Below are positions 48,519 through 57,765 of a DNA stretch of 64,000 nucleotides, piece by piece. A program made the position numbers and the translations under genes. Source of the stretch: Siderastrea radians (lineage: Eukaryota; Cnidaria; Anthozoa; Scleractinia; Rhizangiidae). The stretch is taken from NCBI GenBank assembly GCA_964017195.1, contig CAXHKT010000102.1:361001-425000 (forward strand). Reading direction: 5' to 3'. Each line of letters opens with the position of its first letter. Position 1 is the first letter of the stretch. Under the pieces are notes generated by a model. That model was given only the letters and a program-made list of their open reading frames with translations, ran no database searches and was not told the origin of the DNA.

Positions 48519-48968
48519 ATGGAATCCTGTATACTTGATCAAGGTTGTTATCATCAGCTGTACAGCATTCATGCTCTGACAGCGTTGTTTCAGAACCACA
48601 GCTGCTGCCACCACCACACTTGGTAACCACTTCTCTTCTTCATTAGACTCCGTCCGTTTTTTTGTAGCTGGGATAGCTGCAGTCATCAGTACTGAGTACA
48701 ATAACGGGCAGCGATTCTTCAAGTCGATACTGACTTTCTTCAGGGATAACTCTTGCATCTCCTCAGCAGATGTTTTCTTTAGAAGCGGAGGATCCTTTTT
48801 CGACACCATACCACAGCACTCCTTCCAGATTTCTTTAAGAAAAAGCTTAGACATTTCTGCTCTCAATTCATCCACACGAAATGCTGCTCTTGCGATGTCG
48901 CTCCAGGTGCCTTGCAGCAAGGTTCTGCCAAGGGGCTCAAGCTCAGGTTTTAGTTTGCGATGTTTCAC
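48519..48968 (-). CDS. exon 2 of zinc-binding transposon gene, family not recognised
   Basis: This is a 150-codon segment in phase 0 at both ends. The acceptor is GGCCATCACAG, ending at 48969, and the donor is CAT then GTGAGT from 48518 (minus-strand reading). It encodes a charged helical protein (ELRAEMSKLFLKEIWKEC; LKKVSIDLKNRCP) followed by WLPSVVVAAAVVLKQRCQ and MNAVQLMITTLIKYTGFH. The run of small hydrophobics then KQRCQSMN is reminiscent of a cnidarian repeat-gene family with DUF6589-like regions, but that is recollection, not a search. Joined to exon 1 it forms one continuous frame. It could be the transposase or an accessory DNA-binding protein. Confidence 0.5.
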
Positions 48969-49183
48969 CTGTGATGGCCAGGAAACTGTAACCTATAATT
49001 GATAATAAACAGAAACCTATTAGTGTTTCGTGTTCTTGACAGGTGTTTTGACTCTCCTTATCCCACACTACTGTATGTCAAAACTGGTCTCATATACTCA
49101 TTATTTTTCCTCTTACAGTGTAGATCTATTAGTGGGGTATGAAAGGGATTTAAATTACTCAAGAAATTAATTTATAAACAGCT

Positions 49184-49480
49184 GTAAGTCCATTTAAGTT
49201 GTCAAGAACTTTAGCAAAGTTCTGAGCAAGTGTATAGTCACATCTCTTGCAAAATGTTTTTGGATGTCAAACTAAAATGACTAGCTTTCTTGTGAAATGC
49301 AAATAAATATGACAAAGGTAACAGCCATTTCATGTAAGTCCATTTTAGTTGTCAAGTACTCCAGAAAATGTTATGAGAAAGTGTATAGTCACATCTCTTG
49401 CAAAATGTTTTTGGATGTCAAACTAAAATGACTAGCTTTCTTTGTGAAAATAAAAGCTTAAATGTAAATAAACAAAGCAA
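49184..49480. repeat. tandem duplication of 150 bp in intron 1
   Basis: GTAAGTCCATTT at 49184 and 49334 begin two copies sharing GTGTATAGTCACATCTCTTG and TTTTTGGATGTCAAAC. The offset is exactly 150 bp. It lies in the intron between the two minus-strand exons (48969-49689). Confidence 0.85.
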
Positions 49481-49689
49481 AGGTAAAAAAAATTGGAGCA
49501 CAATATGTATATTATCGTCCGGCCGCTCCAACTTCCGGGAGAAACGAAAATTGCTTCACAAAATCGGGAAGTTCGTGGAATCAGCAGTAAAACAATTAGA
49601 AAAACGGAGGAAACAAAATTCAATCGACTCGAGAAATTGGAATGTTTACGCTTAAGCTTACTGAAATTAAATAGGAAAAAAATCCATAC

Positions 49690-50190
49690 CTTTACACCAA
49701 GTTCCCTGTTCGGCTGTGACAGCGAACCTGACCCTTCAGTTAGTGATTGGTTGCTGATCAAAGAAGTATAAGTGGTAGAACGAGGAGCTGCAATCGGCGA
49801 AAGCTCACAATGAAATTGATTTCCACTCGAGGAAGGAAAAGGACTGCTTGTGCACGTTGCGGATGGATTCACGTGGGATGTTGATGACCTTTCCAAATCA
49901 AGGCTTCGAGCTGCTTGCCCAAGTCTCTTGTTTCTCATTTCTTTTTCCACGACATCAATATTGTCTACAAGTTTCTGCCGCTTTTCGAGCAGTCTTTTAC
50001 ACGGACGACAACAAAACGGCACTCCAACAGAGCATGTGGTAGACATCGACGGATGAAAGTCGAATAAATGTGCTAAATTACGCGGGATTTTACGTAAAAG
50101 GTCGGTGATCACCGCTTTTACATCGGTTCGAACGTAATATCTTTGGCCCGTATCGACTCCTTTTCTGCACAGAATGCAAGTCTCATCCAT
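49690..50190 (-). CDS. exon 1 of zinc-binding transposon gene (CxxC...CxxC)
   Basis: The exon runs from an ATG at 50190 for 167 codons to the donor AAG then GTATGG (intron from 49689), phase 0. The first 65 residues carry C5-x2-C8 and C61-x2-C64 (with C53 and C60 as further candidates). This spacing resembles a ZAD-like or treble-clef zinc site. Between them lies TDLLRKIPRNLAHLF. After KRLLEKRQKLVDNIDVVEKE, a likely helix, comes a Ser/Thr/Pro-rich linker, expected to be disordered. The gene reads inward from the right inverted repeat, as the helicase does from the left. A zinc-binding N-terminus followed by a linker is a common transposase plan, but no catalytic DDE triad can be assigned. Confidence 0.6.
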
Positions 50191-50328
50191 ATTATTAGCA
50201 TTAAAAAGGCTTTTGCATATTCATTGCCTTCATCTGGGCGCCACATCAGCCCGCTATTTTGAAATCGAATGCTAATTTATGCGGCAAGAGTGATTTCTCA
50301 ATTTTAATTATGACATATTATCGACGGG

Positions 50329-50438
50329 AGATTTACGTCATCAGTATGGAATTTTTGGCGGCGAATCGCAGACGTCTCTCTTCCCGTTTCGCTCTTCGTT
50401 GCGGGACGTGAATGAGAGGCGGCTGTATTCGCAGGCTA
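50329..50438 (-). repeat. right terminal inverted repeat, 110 bp
   Basis: Exact reverse complement of 43609-43718; ends GCAGGCTA. The unique bases 50191-50328 would hold the promoter and 5' leader of the zinc-binding gene. Confidence 0.96.
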
Positions 50439-50447
50439 CTCACGTAC
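50439..50447. other. 9-bp target-site duplication, right (CTCACGTAC)
   Basis: Matches 43600-43608 exactly. Confidence 0.93.
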
Positions 50448-51270
50448 TTGGAGTGTAAATGTTTTAATGACCGCATTTTTTTCTATGTTGCCCTTGCTGG
50501 CAGCCATTCAGCTTAAAGCATGTGGGTGCACAACTTTGAATTCCACAAGGAACGAGCTCTCTGCATTTTGGTTTTTCATTCTGGGGTGAGTTTCTCAAAA
50601 GTCCGGAAAAGCCGTTCGCGAAAATATGAACCACTCATTCTACAAAGCTGTTTTTTTTAATATGCGGATAAGAAATGTTTAACTAATAGCAAAGAAACCT
50701 TTTGTTTACAAGATACAATGTGAATTATCGTGCTCGAAATTGACCCGAAAAGTTTCGGGGATTTTGAGAAATGCACCCCTGGAGTCACAGGCGACTTCAA
50801 AAGGACTCTCAATTTTTACTTTCACTGTTGTATTTGAAGGGTTATTTCAAGCGAACTTAGTGTAAAAAGTTCTACATTGAGGAAAAGGTTGTGGTCTAAT
50901 GCACAGACTTAGCCAATCAACAACACTACAGCCATACACGCATTCAATACTCATGAGATACATCAACGTGTTTTTGAGACGAGCACGTATTTCCCAAAAA
51001 TTAAAAAGTGAGCGAGTGTTATGCCAGGTTCTAAGATGCATATCATACTCAAGTCCTGTAACTTTGTTTATCAAGCTAATCAACTGCATGCCAACTTGTG
51101 CTCTCAAGTAATTTACATCTGAACACGTACACAAAACAAATTTAATGATTTTTCTTTTAACATCATGTCAAAATGGGAGTACCACATTAATATGCATGAA
51201 CACGTGAATAGCCTCTTGGCTTGTGATTTTCTACATACATAATTAGAATGACTTCAAGTCTACTTGATTT
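50448..51270. other. no gene seen
   Basis: Open frames here (near 50850-51130) on both strands overlap each other and have no recognisable motif. If the outer inverted repeats are real ends, this is the right interior of the element that received the 6.8-kb insertion. Confidence 0.45.
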
Positions 51271-51320
51271 CCAAGTGCACTTCAAGTGCACTTGGTCCCT
51301 AGTGTTAACCAGCCTAATAA
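51271..51320 (-). repeat. outer inverted repeat, right copy
   Basis: Reverse complement of 43306-43354 with about 75 percent match. It contains AAGTGCACTTCAAGTGCACT and CCCTAGTG. No matching target duplication was found. Confidence 0.5.
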
Positions 51321-51418
51321 TTTTGATTTACACAATGCTTAATGCCTAAATAGGTCAAACAGTCTAGAGAACAAGAATCATTATCAAACTAGTACCAGTG
51401 GAGAAGCTTTTTTACAAG

Positions 51419-51927
51419 TGAGGAATAGCCAAGTCGTTGGAGTCGGCGGAGAAGACACAGGCTTGGGGCTGTATACACTGAAAAAGATACCCGACGACAC
51501 TTATGTCTGTGCGTACGCACCAAGTGCAGCTCTGAGTGAGACTCGCCTCGATGGTGACTACGTCATTCAAGTTCAATGCCATAATAAAGCCGTGTACGTA
51601 GATGGTAATCAAAACCCGTTGGAACTAGGCCTCGGTGTTTTTTGCAATGATGGGACATTCCCCTTTTCATTGGTTCCAGGCAGGTTTTCAAGTCTGGTTG
51701 CCCATAGAGTAAACTGTGAGTTTGCCAAACGTGACAACGAGGTCTGGATTAAAACAACAAGACAGATAGCTGCTGGTGAGGAGCTACTTGTCTGTTACAC
51801 TGCAGACCACAGCTACTGGAAATCAATATTTACCTCAGACCAGCTAGCCAAGATTACTGATGCACTAACACGGTGTGGCCCATCACAAGAGGAAGCAGAG
51901 GCCTGCATAAGAGAGATCCAGCTTTAA
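51419..51927 (+). CDS. SET-domain exon (putative lysine methyltransferase-like)
   Basis: This is a 169-codon segment ending in TAA at 51925-51927. A likely acceptor (CTTTTTTACAAG, ending 51418) opens the frame in phase 1; there is no in-frame ATG near the start, so upstream exon(s) are missing from this view. The peptide has the SET order: the GLGLYTLKKI strand with the GxG cofactor loop near residues 14-18; DGDYVIQV; VDGNQNPLELG; HRVNCEF in place of the usual NHSCxPN knot; and GEELLVCYTADHSYW at the end. By family it would transfer methyl groups from S-adenosylmethionine to lysine. The altered NHS-type motif leaves activity doubtful. The stop is followed by CAG/GTGAGG, a possible intron in the 3' untranslated region. 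Confidence 0.65.
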
Positions 51928-52081
51928 AACTCCAGGTGAGGTTACTTTCTATAAACACAATTCCATAATCACTAATTGAAACATACAATGTGCCTCAAAA
52001 ACTAAGAACACTTATTATTTGGTGACTAATTGGAGTGTTTTCAATATTTTGATGATTCACTGTTTATCTAAATGGACAAAG
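51928..52081. other. no gene seen
   Basis: Probable 3' flank of the SET exon. No feature is supported. Confidence 0.45.
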
Positions 52082-52167
52082 AAAAACCAAGTTATAAATG
52101 TAAAGAAGATCCTCGCAGTTATTAACGCAACTTATGCAGTTGCGAAAAGAAAGCCTGAAAAAAATCA

Positions 52168-52238
52168 GGCTTGCCGGGATTCGAACCTTGACCTCTGCGA
52201 TACCGGTGCAGCGCTCTAACCAATTGAGCTAACAAGCC
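52168..52238 (-). tRNA. tRNA-Thr(GGT)-like SINE head, minus strand; probably not a functional tRNA
   Basis: A 71-base cloverleaf-like sequence with pol III A box (TAGCTCAATTGG) and B box (GGTTCGAATCC), identical to the plus-strand copy. It lies inside the SINE hairpin. Confidence 0.35.
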
Positions 52239-52414
52239 AACTGGGAGCTGGTCATTAAATTGGTTCGTAATATACCCGGGAAAGATGAAGATGAAATTAT
52301 GAATATATGAAATTCATATATTTGAACTGCGGAATGAAGAAATAAATGTAAAGAAGATCCTCGCAGTTATTAACGCAACTTATGCAGTTGCGAAAAGAAA
52401 GCCTGAAAAAATCA

Positions 52415-52448
52415 GGCTTGCCGGGATTCGAACCTTGACCTCTGCGAT
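52415..52448 (-). pseudogene. truncated tRNA-like SINE head
   Basis: Only the 3' half (B box and acceptor end) is present. It breaks off at CTCTGCGAT, exactly where the inverted arm begins. Confidence 0.6.
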
Positions 52449-52618
52449 TTTCAGGCTTTGTTTTCGCAACTGCATAAGTTGCGTTAATAACTGCGAGGAT
52501 CTTCTTTACATTTATTTCTTCATTCCACAGTTCAAATATATGAATTTCATATATTCATAATTTCATCTTCATCTTTCCCGGGTATATTACGAACCAATTT
52601 AATGACCAGCTCCCAGTT

Positions 52619-52689
52619 GGCTTGTTAGCTCAATTGGTTAGAGCGCTGCACCGGTATCGCAGAGGTCAAGGTTCGAATCCCGGCAAGCC
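52619..52689 (+). tRNA. tRNA-Thr(GGT)-like SINE head, plus strand; probably not a functional tRNA
   Basis: The acceptor strand GGCTTGT pairs with GCAAGCC. The D arm is GCTC..GAGC, the anticodon loop is CCGGTAT with GGT at 52653-52655, and the T loop is TTCGAAT. The anticodon stem has one mismatch and the T stem is one base short and badly paired, so it is better read as the promoter-bearing head of a SINE. A box 52626-52637; B box 52670-52680. Confidence 0.4.
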
Positions 52690-52931
52690 TGATTTTTTCA
52701 GGCTTTCTTTTCGCAACTGCATAAGTTGCGTTAATAACTGCGAGGATCTTCTTTACATTTATTTCTTCATTCCGCAGTTCAAATATATGAATTTCATATA
52801 TTCATAATTTCAAAAACCAAGTTATTAAAATTTCTTATAATATTACATTTTCATGGACCATTGTCTTCTCTGGACATGTTTGCAAGTGAGTTCAATTCAC
52901 CACATTAGCTGCTTTTGACATCTGTTAACTA

Positions 52932-53268
52932 AGGCGCCGTTTACATGAGTTATTTCATCCTGGGATGAGTTTAACCCCGGGATAACATTCATCTCATCGC
53001 GGGATGACTTTCATCTCGGTGTCTGGTCATTTACCTGTAAGCGTTTACATGATTTAGAGCAAAAATGGATTCGCCTCGGGATACTTTCATCCCGGTGCTG
53101 AAGACCGGGATGAAATCATCCCGGGGCGAACACATTTTTGCTCCAAATCACGTAAACGCTTACAGGTAAATGACCAGACACCGAGATGAAAATCATCCCG
53201 GGATGAGATGAAGGTCATCCCGGGGTGAAACTCATCCCGGGATGAAATAACTCATGTAAACGGCGCCT
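52932..53268. mobile_element. 337-bp hairpin MITE with CCCGGG motifs
   Basis: Arms of about 165 bp run inward from AGGCGCCGTTTACATGAGTT and its complement to a short centre near 53096-53103. The arms contain repeated TCATCCCGGGATGA-type palindromes. TAACT flanks both sides loosely, so the target duplication is unclear. No coding capacity. Confidence 0.9.
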
Positions 53269-53686
53269 AACTTTGTTAGCCAAACATCAGTGTTCTCCCC
53301 TGATTGAAAAACGTATTGTATTACATTGTAAGATGTCTACCAACCTGATGGAGAATGGCTTGTTGACGATGACTTCTGTTGCCAAAGCCAGAGGCATGGT
53401 CACAAAGCCATGAACACATTGTTCGGCGTTATTGTCGGGTTTTCGTAGATATCTCGGGTGGTCGGTTTGGTGGTCGGATACAGAGCGCAAAGCATTGTTG
53501 GATCTTCTACCAGTAATTCTGTTGAGAATTATGCCGAACATCACCGACAACGCCTCGGTATGGGTTCGGCAGCTCGTGAAAGGCTGAGAATCAGTTCTTA
53601 TGATTAGCGGACTACCTTTAATACACAAACTTAACATGGAAATCAAATGGAAATAGTTTCCAAGTTTAGAAGGTCGTGAGTGAAAG
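53269..53686. other. no gene supported
   Basis: A 139-codon open frame on the minus strand (53287-53706) covers most of this stretch. I recognise no domain and it has no splice or start support, so it is not annotated as a gene. Confidence 0.4.
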
Positions 53687-54575
53687 ATACTTGCGCTTTC
53701 AAGCATGTTAGAACTCAGAAGGACTTAATTTGGGTTGCTGTCGAAGGTAGCTATAAATTACAGTGTATTTCACTGCGTAGGGAAAACCACACACGGCAAA
53801 CAAACTTTGATTCTTTCTTGCACGGCGGTTTTAAAGGGACAGTCAGTCACGAAACTGTGCTAAATTATCGCTAGAAAACTTGATGCATGCCCAACTTTGT
53901 GTTGGAACATTTAAAGGAACATATTATTTCATTAAGAGAAAAATCCATGACCATTTCATATCGAATTAATGTCAACACGCTTAAAGATTTTGAAAAGCTT
54001 AGCTTTACCCTTTAAGCCCTAAGCCCTGATGAAAATGAAATTTCTCTTTACATGATCACTACTTGTTTGAACATTCAAGTGACAAGAATAAAGGAAGTGA
54101 TCGCTTAGGACAGGATGTCTTGACATTTAGGCAAATTCTCCTTATTAGTTTCATAAGAAATGTATGGAGATCAGTAATGAGAATATGCATTTTTATATCA
54201 GGGCTTAAAGGGTTAATTTTGTCAAGTTGTAATCCACTTCCATGCGTGCCATCCGTAGCAACAGACGACAAAGAATAGATTCAGTGAAGTAATATAGTCT
54301 TATGTAACAAAACTAGACCATTATTTGTGGGCGTTCATTGATGTGAGGACATATTTTTTATTTTTAAAGTGAACTATAACAGCGTGACTGTTCCCCTTTA
54401 ATATTTATTATGCTGAGTGTTCTGATTTGATTATTTTCAGATTGTAACCTTGATTCCATGTTGTGTTTTTGACTGTAAATAACTATTGTTCATGGTATGA
54501 TGTGAGCAACGTCCCTTCTGCTTCATAGACGGCATGTTGATCTGTTTTCCAAGGTACTGTACTTCTAAGTTCAAG
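53687..54575 (+). repeat. tandem duplication, copy 1 (with MITE at 54008)
   Basis: Matches 54589-55728 by eye at roughly 85-90 percent, from TACTTGCGCTTTCAAG to the GTACTGTACTTCT end, apart from one insertion in each copy. Confidence 0.85.
54008..54212 (+). mobile_element. 205-bp MITE, TTA target duplication (PIF/Harbinger-like)
   Basis: The ends CCCTTTAAGCCCT and AGGGCTTAAAGGG are inverted repeats flanked by TTA on both sides. The paralogous site in copy 2 (near 55350-55365) lacks the 205 bp, which confirms insertion. Three-base TTA duplications are typical of PIF/Harbinger. Confidence 0.88.
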
Positions 54576-54588
54576 AACAATTTATAAT

Positions 54589-55728
54589 AATACTTGCCCT
54601 TTCAAGCCTTGTTAGGACTCAGAAGGACATAATTTGGGTTGTTGTCAAAGGTAACTATAAATTACAGTCTAGTTCACTGCTTAGTAAAACCCATGCGCCG
54701 CAATCAAACTTTGATTCTTACTTGCACGGCATTTAAAGGGGCATAGTCACGAGTATTTCGCAGATTTTTGGTCAAAACTTGCTAAAATTATTGGTAGCTA
54801 ACTTTATCCATGCCCAACATCATGTTTGAACATTTAAAGGAACATATTAAGATGCAATCCATCAGGAAATTGAGTAATTGGTGGACAAAAACCTTGTACC
54901 AGAATAATTTAAAGTATATCGCATTCGTTTTTACACTTTTTAAGAGCTATAGATGTAATTTGTTATCTGTAATAACCCCAAAGACTATTTCTAATGGGAG
55001 CCCGTGAAATTTAATTTCAAATTTAGCAGGAATTGTGTAAACACAGGTAAAATAGGTAAATTTTTATGCGTAAGATTTCATTTTGTGAAATTTGAAATTC
55101 ATTTTCTCGGGCTCCCATAAGAAATTGTCTTTGGGGTTGTTACAGATAACAAATTACATCCATGGCTCTCAAAAAATGTAAAAAAGAATGCGATATGCTT
55201 TAAATTATTCTGGTACAAGGTTTTTGTTCACTGAAAATTGAAATTACTCAATTTCCTAATGGATTCCGTCTTAACTTAATTTCATTAAGAGAAAACAAAC
55301 CATGACCATTTAATATCGATTTAATGTCAACACACTTAAGGATTTTGAAAAGTTTAGCCTAATTTTTTCAAGTTGCAATCCATTTCCTTCCGTGCGATCT
55401 ATGGTAACAGACGAAAAAAAAAAGGTTTCAGTGAAGTAATATAGTCTTTATTAACAAAACTAGACCATTATTTGTGGGTGTTAATTGATGTGAGCACATA
55501 TTTTTTATTTTTAAAGTGAACTAAAACAGCGTGACTATGCCCCTTTAATGTATTTAATATGCTGAGTGTTCTGATTTGGTTATTTTCAGATTGTAACCTT
55601 GATTCCATGTTGGGGTTTTGACTGTAAATAATTATCGTTCATTGTATGGTGTGAGCAACGTCCCTTCTCGTTAGTAAGCAGATGGCACATTGACCTGTTT
55701 TTCAAGTTACTGTACTTGCTTCTACATG
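54589..55728 (+). repeat. tandem duplication, copy 2 (with TTAA element at 54851)
   Basis: Partner of 53687-54575. Short open frames inside it are artefacts. It lacks the 205-bp MITE and carries a different insertion. Confidence 0.85.
54847..55274. mobile_element. 420-bp foldback element with TTAA target duplication (element 54851-55270)
   Basis: TTAA flanks both ends. The element ends are GATGCAATCCATCAGGAAAT and, read on the other strand, GACGGAATCCATTAGGAAAT. Arms of roughly 165 bp pair around a loop near 55016-55095. Copy 1 of the duplication lacks it (near 53924). TTAA duplication suggests piggyBac- or Kolobok-type mobilisation. Confidence 0.87.
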
Positions 55729-56443
55729 GTAAATAAATTTCAATTTGGACATTGCATTGCATTTTTGACCATTACAAAATCTTCTATCTTCTTTAAGTTC
55801 TCTCCGATATTTCCTGATCTAAAAAAACGAGGAGGATGAAAGTTAGTTCTTGAGTTCATAAGTAACAAGAAAGCCCAATGGGCCATTCCACATGAGAGGT
55901 AAAGAAAATGTTATTTGTCAAATCAATTTCTTTTGAGTAAATTGTACACCATCAAAGAGACTAAACATCAGTGTACTCAAAACACGCATGTCGCATTGAG
56001 TTCTAGCCATTCACATTGTGTGAGGGGTCTAGCACTTCATATCTCAATAAAAGAACTAAACAATATTTTTGTCTTTTTGAAGAATTGAAATCGTGACAAT
56101 TTTCTTTTTTCCTTAATCTGTTAGCTTAATTCTCAACTGATAGTTGCATTTTTTCAACTACCATCAATCACTGAAGATGAATAAAAAATATGTTTTGGCT
56201 TAAAGGGGTTAAAAGATTCTTTCATGCACCGTGCACGTGATTGGTGGATATATGTTTATGAAGGCTGTGGTATTTGCCACGACTGATGAAGGGGTCATTC
56301 GCTAAACGTCTTGTTTAAAACATAACTTGGCACTTTGTACACCATGTTGTCTTTTCATTTATTTCATTTTATTAGGATCAAGCTTTTATATGTGTTAAAG
56401 ATCTATTCCTGAGGATATTGGATGCCAGAACCCTCCAGGTAAT
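55729..56443. other. no gene seen
   Basis: AT-rich sequence. GGCTTAAAGGGG near 56197 resembles a solitary end of the TTA-type MITE. Nothing else is supported. Confidence 0.45.
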
Positions 56444-56545
56444 TAAGTCCTGACATGAAAATGCATATTCTCCTTACTGTTTTCCATTCATTCTTATGGA
56501 ACTAGTAAGGGGAATTAATCTGAATATCAAGACCTCTAATTTCGG
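56444..56545 (-). mobile_element. fragment of the TTA-type MITE
   Basis: TATTCTCCTTACT, CTTATGGAA and ATATCAAGAC-type blocks align to the interior of 57148-57339 in the same orientation. Ends are missing. Confidence 0.6.
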
Positions 56546-56636
56546 TTATTAAAATGCCTGTGAGCTCTCCATGAAAAAAGTTTACTACAACTAGAATAGA
56601 CTTCTAAGCGCGGGTTGCTGTCACCATTATTTTCAG

Positions 56637-56847
56637 ATGGGTACAGCCTTCCTTGAAAAGACAGTCAGGAGATTGTGCACGTTCTGGGCGTGTGAATCAG
56701 CATGTCTTTCTTTCAGTTGTCCAGCATTACACTCTGCAGGTGTTGGCAAAATTGGTTTTGAATGTTGGTCTTGTCTGCAAGAGTGTTAAGAATGTACTCT
56801 TTGCTAAATACAAGACTTGCGTCACATTGCTCCCTGGTCACATGGAG
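56637..56847 (+). CDS. possible exon, family not recognised
   Basis: An acceptor (CATTATTTTCAG, ending 56636) and donor (GAG then GTATGT at 56848) bound a frame of 70 codons read from the second base. The peptide has VNQHVFLSVVQHYTLQVLAKL and VCKSVKNVLFAKYKTC. The acceptor and about 90 bases of the exon recur in decayed form at 56946-57050 (MATGGGTACAG, CTTCTGGGC.TG, GGAATCAGCA). No partner exon was found, so this may be a gene remnant. Confidence 0.25.
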
Positions 56848-57147
56848 GTATGTAAATGTTCAAGATGATTTTAATTTCCACTAGTTATTCTTTTAGCTAG
56901 GTAATTTCATTTTTACTAGAAGAAATGTTTACTAGAATAAACTTCTAACATTGCTGTCACCATTATTTTCAGATGGGTACAGAAGATTTTGCACCTTCTG
57001 GGCATGGGAATCAGCAGGTCTTTCTTTAAGCTGTCCAGTGTTAGCGAAATTGGTTAGGGTTAAGGCGGGTAGTACGGGGTATATTTCTGGCTACAACCTG
57101 ACACAGGAAGGGAGCACCGCGTAAGCGTACGTGTAGGTTTTATGAAG

Positions 57148-57339
57148 CCTTTCAGCCCTGATACAAAAGGGCGTATTCTCTTTACTGATCTCCATTGATT
57201 TCTTATGGAAGAAGTAAGGAGAATTTGTCTCAATATCAAGACATCTTATCCTTGTTTATTCTTGTCACTTGAATGTTCAAACAAGAAGTGATCATGTTGA
57301 GAGAAATTTCATTTTCATCAGGCCTTAGGGCTTAAAGGG
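57148..57339 (-). mobile_element. second copy of the TTA-type MITE
   Basis: Reverse complement of 54008-54212 over its length, sharing GTTCAAACAAG..GTGATCATG and AATTTCATTTTCATCAGG. The left end is decayed (CCTTTCAGCCCTGAT); the right end AGGGCTTAAAGGG is intact. Confidence 0.85.
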
Positions 57340-57510
57340 TTCAGCGCTCTCTCTTCCATATCCTCGTACGTGCTTAGAGGGTCACTAAACAATAGTTTCG
57401 TCTCTTTGAAGAAGGAAAATCGTCACCATTTTGCTGCTGTTTCCTTCCTCTCAGTTCCGTCCTGTTCAGAAAATGTAGCGACAAGCAAGAGGCTGTGGCA
57501 GGATCCGATG

Positions 57511-57594
57511 GTCGATTGACGGGTTCGTAGTGCAAGTAGATAATAGCTTAACTACTTATAGTGTTTGAGTCCCGGTGAACATTTCAAAACTTGG
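57511..57594 (+). repeat. direct repeat, partner at 58148-58226
   Basis: Both copies read GTC.ATTGACG then CAA.TAGATAATAGCTTAAC and TTTCAAAAC. The copies lie 637 bp apart; function unknown. Confidence 0.7.
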
Positions 57595-57702
57595 TTCACG
57601 TCACCCGAAATTAGAGCGACCTCTAATTAGGCAGCCCAATACAGCCCACTGATGCCATTGTAAGAGCACTGAGAGTCTGTTTAAGTGCTCCTAAAGCCGA
57701 AA

Positions 57703-57765
57703 TATTATGATTATTATTATTATTGTTGTTGTTATGATTATTATTATTATTATTATTATTATATT
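57703..57765. repeat. (TTA)n microsatellite
   Basis: TTA/TTG triplets with one GATTA interruption. Confidence 0.93.

Larger units (their letters stand above)
43609..50438. mobile_element. 6.8-kb DNA transposon carrying a RecQ-like helicase
   Basis: The element is 6,830 bp. It has 110-bp terminal inverted repeats beginning TAGCCTGCGAATACAGCC that match base for base, and it is flanked by the 9-bp duplication CTCACGTAC. Perfect repeats and an intact duplication point to a recent insertion. Two genes converge from the ends: a RecQ-family helicase whose ATG is 211 bp inside the left end, and a spliced zinc-binding gene whose ATG is 252 bp inside the right end. Two MITEs are nested inside (45753-45843 and 47123-47546). 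A 9-bp duplication with long repeats and convergent genes resembles Mutator-type elements, but I see no MULE or other DDE transposase. Either the zinc-finger gene is an unfamiliar transposase or the element is non-autonomous. Confidence 0.93.
52082..52825. mobile_element. inverted dimer of a tRNA-derived SINE with 14-bp target duplication
   Basis: AAAAACCAAGTTAT at 52082-52095 recurs at 52812-52825. The 716 bp between form a giant hairpin. Arms 52096-52409 and 52449-52760 are near-perfect reverse complements; a loop of about 40 bp consists of a broken tRNA-like segment, and 51 unpaired bases remain on the right. The SINE body after the tRNA-like head has GCAACTGCATAAGTTGCG, CTGCGAGGATCTTC, ATATATGAATTTCATATATT and TTTCCCGGGTATATTACG. 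The long target duplication fits LINE-type retrotransposition. Confidence 0.88.

Noticed and set aside
43322..51305. A CACTA/EnSpm element based on CACTAGGG at both outer repeats
   Set aside because: Homology continues outward past CACTA, and no 3-bp target duplication is present.
52619..52689. A functional tRNA-Thr gene
   Set aside because: Poor T stem, a mismatch in the anticodon stem, and multiple inverted copies within a SINE with target duplications.
53287..53706. 139-codon minus-strand open frame
   Set aside because: No recognisable domain, no splice support, and it overlaps repeat sequence at one end.
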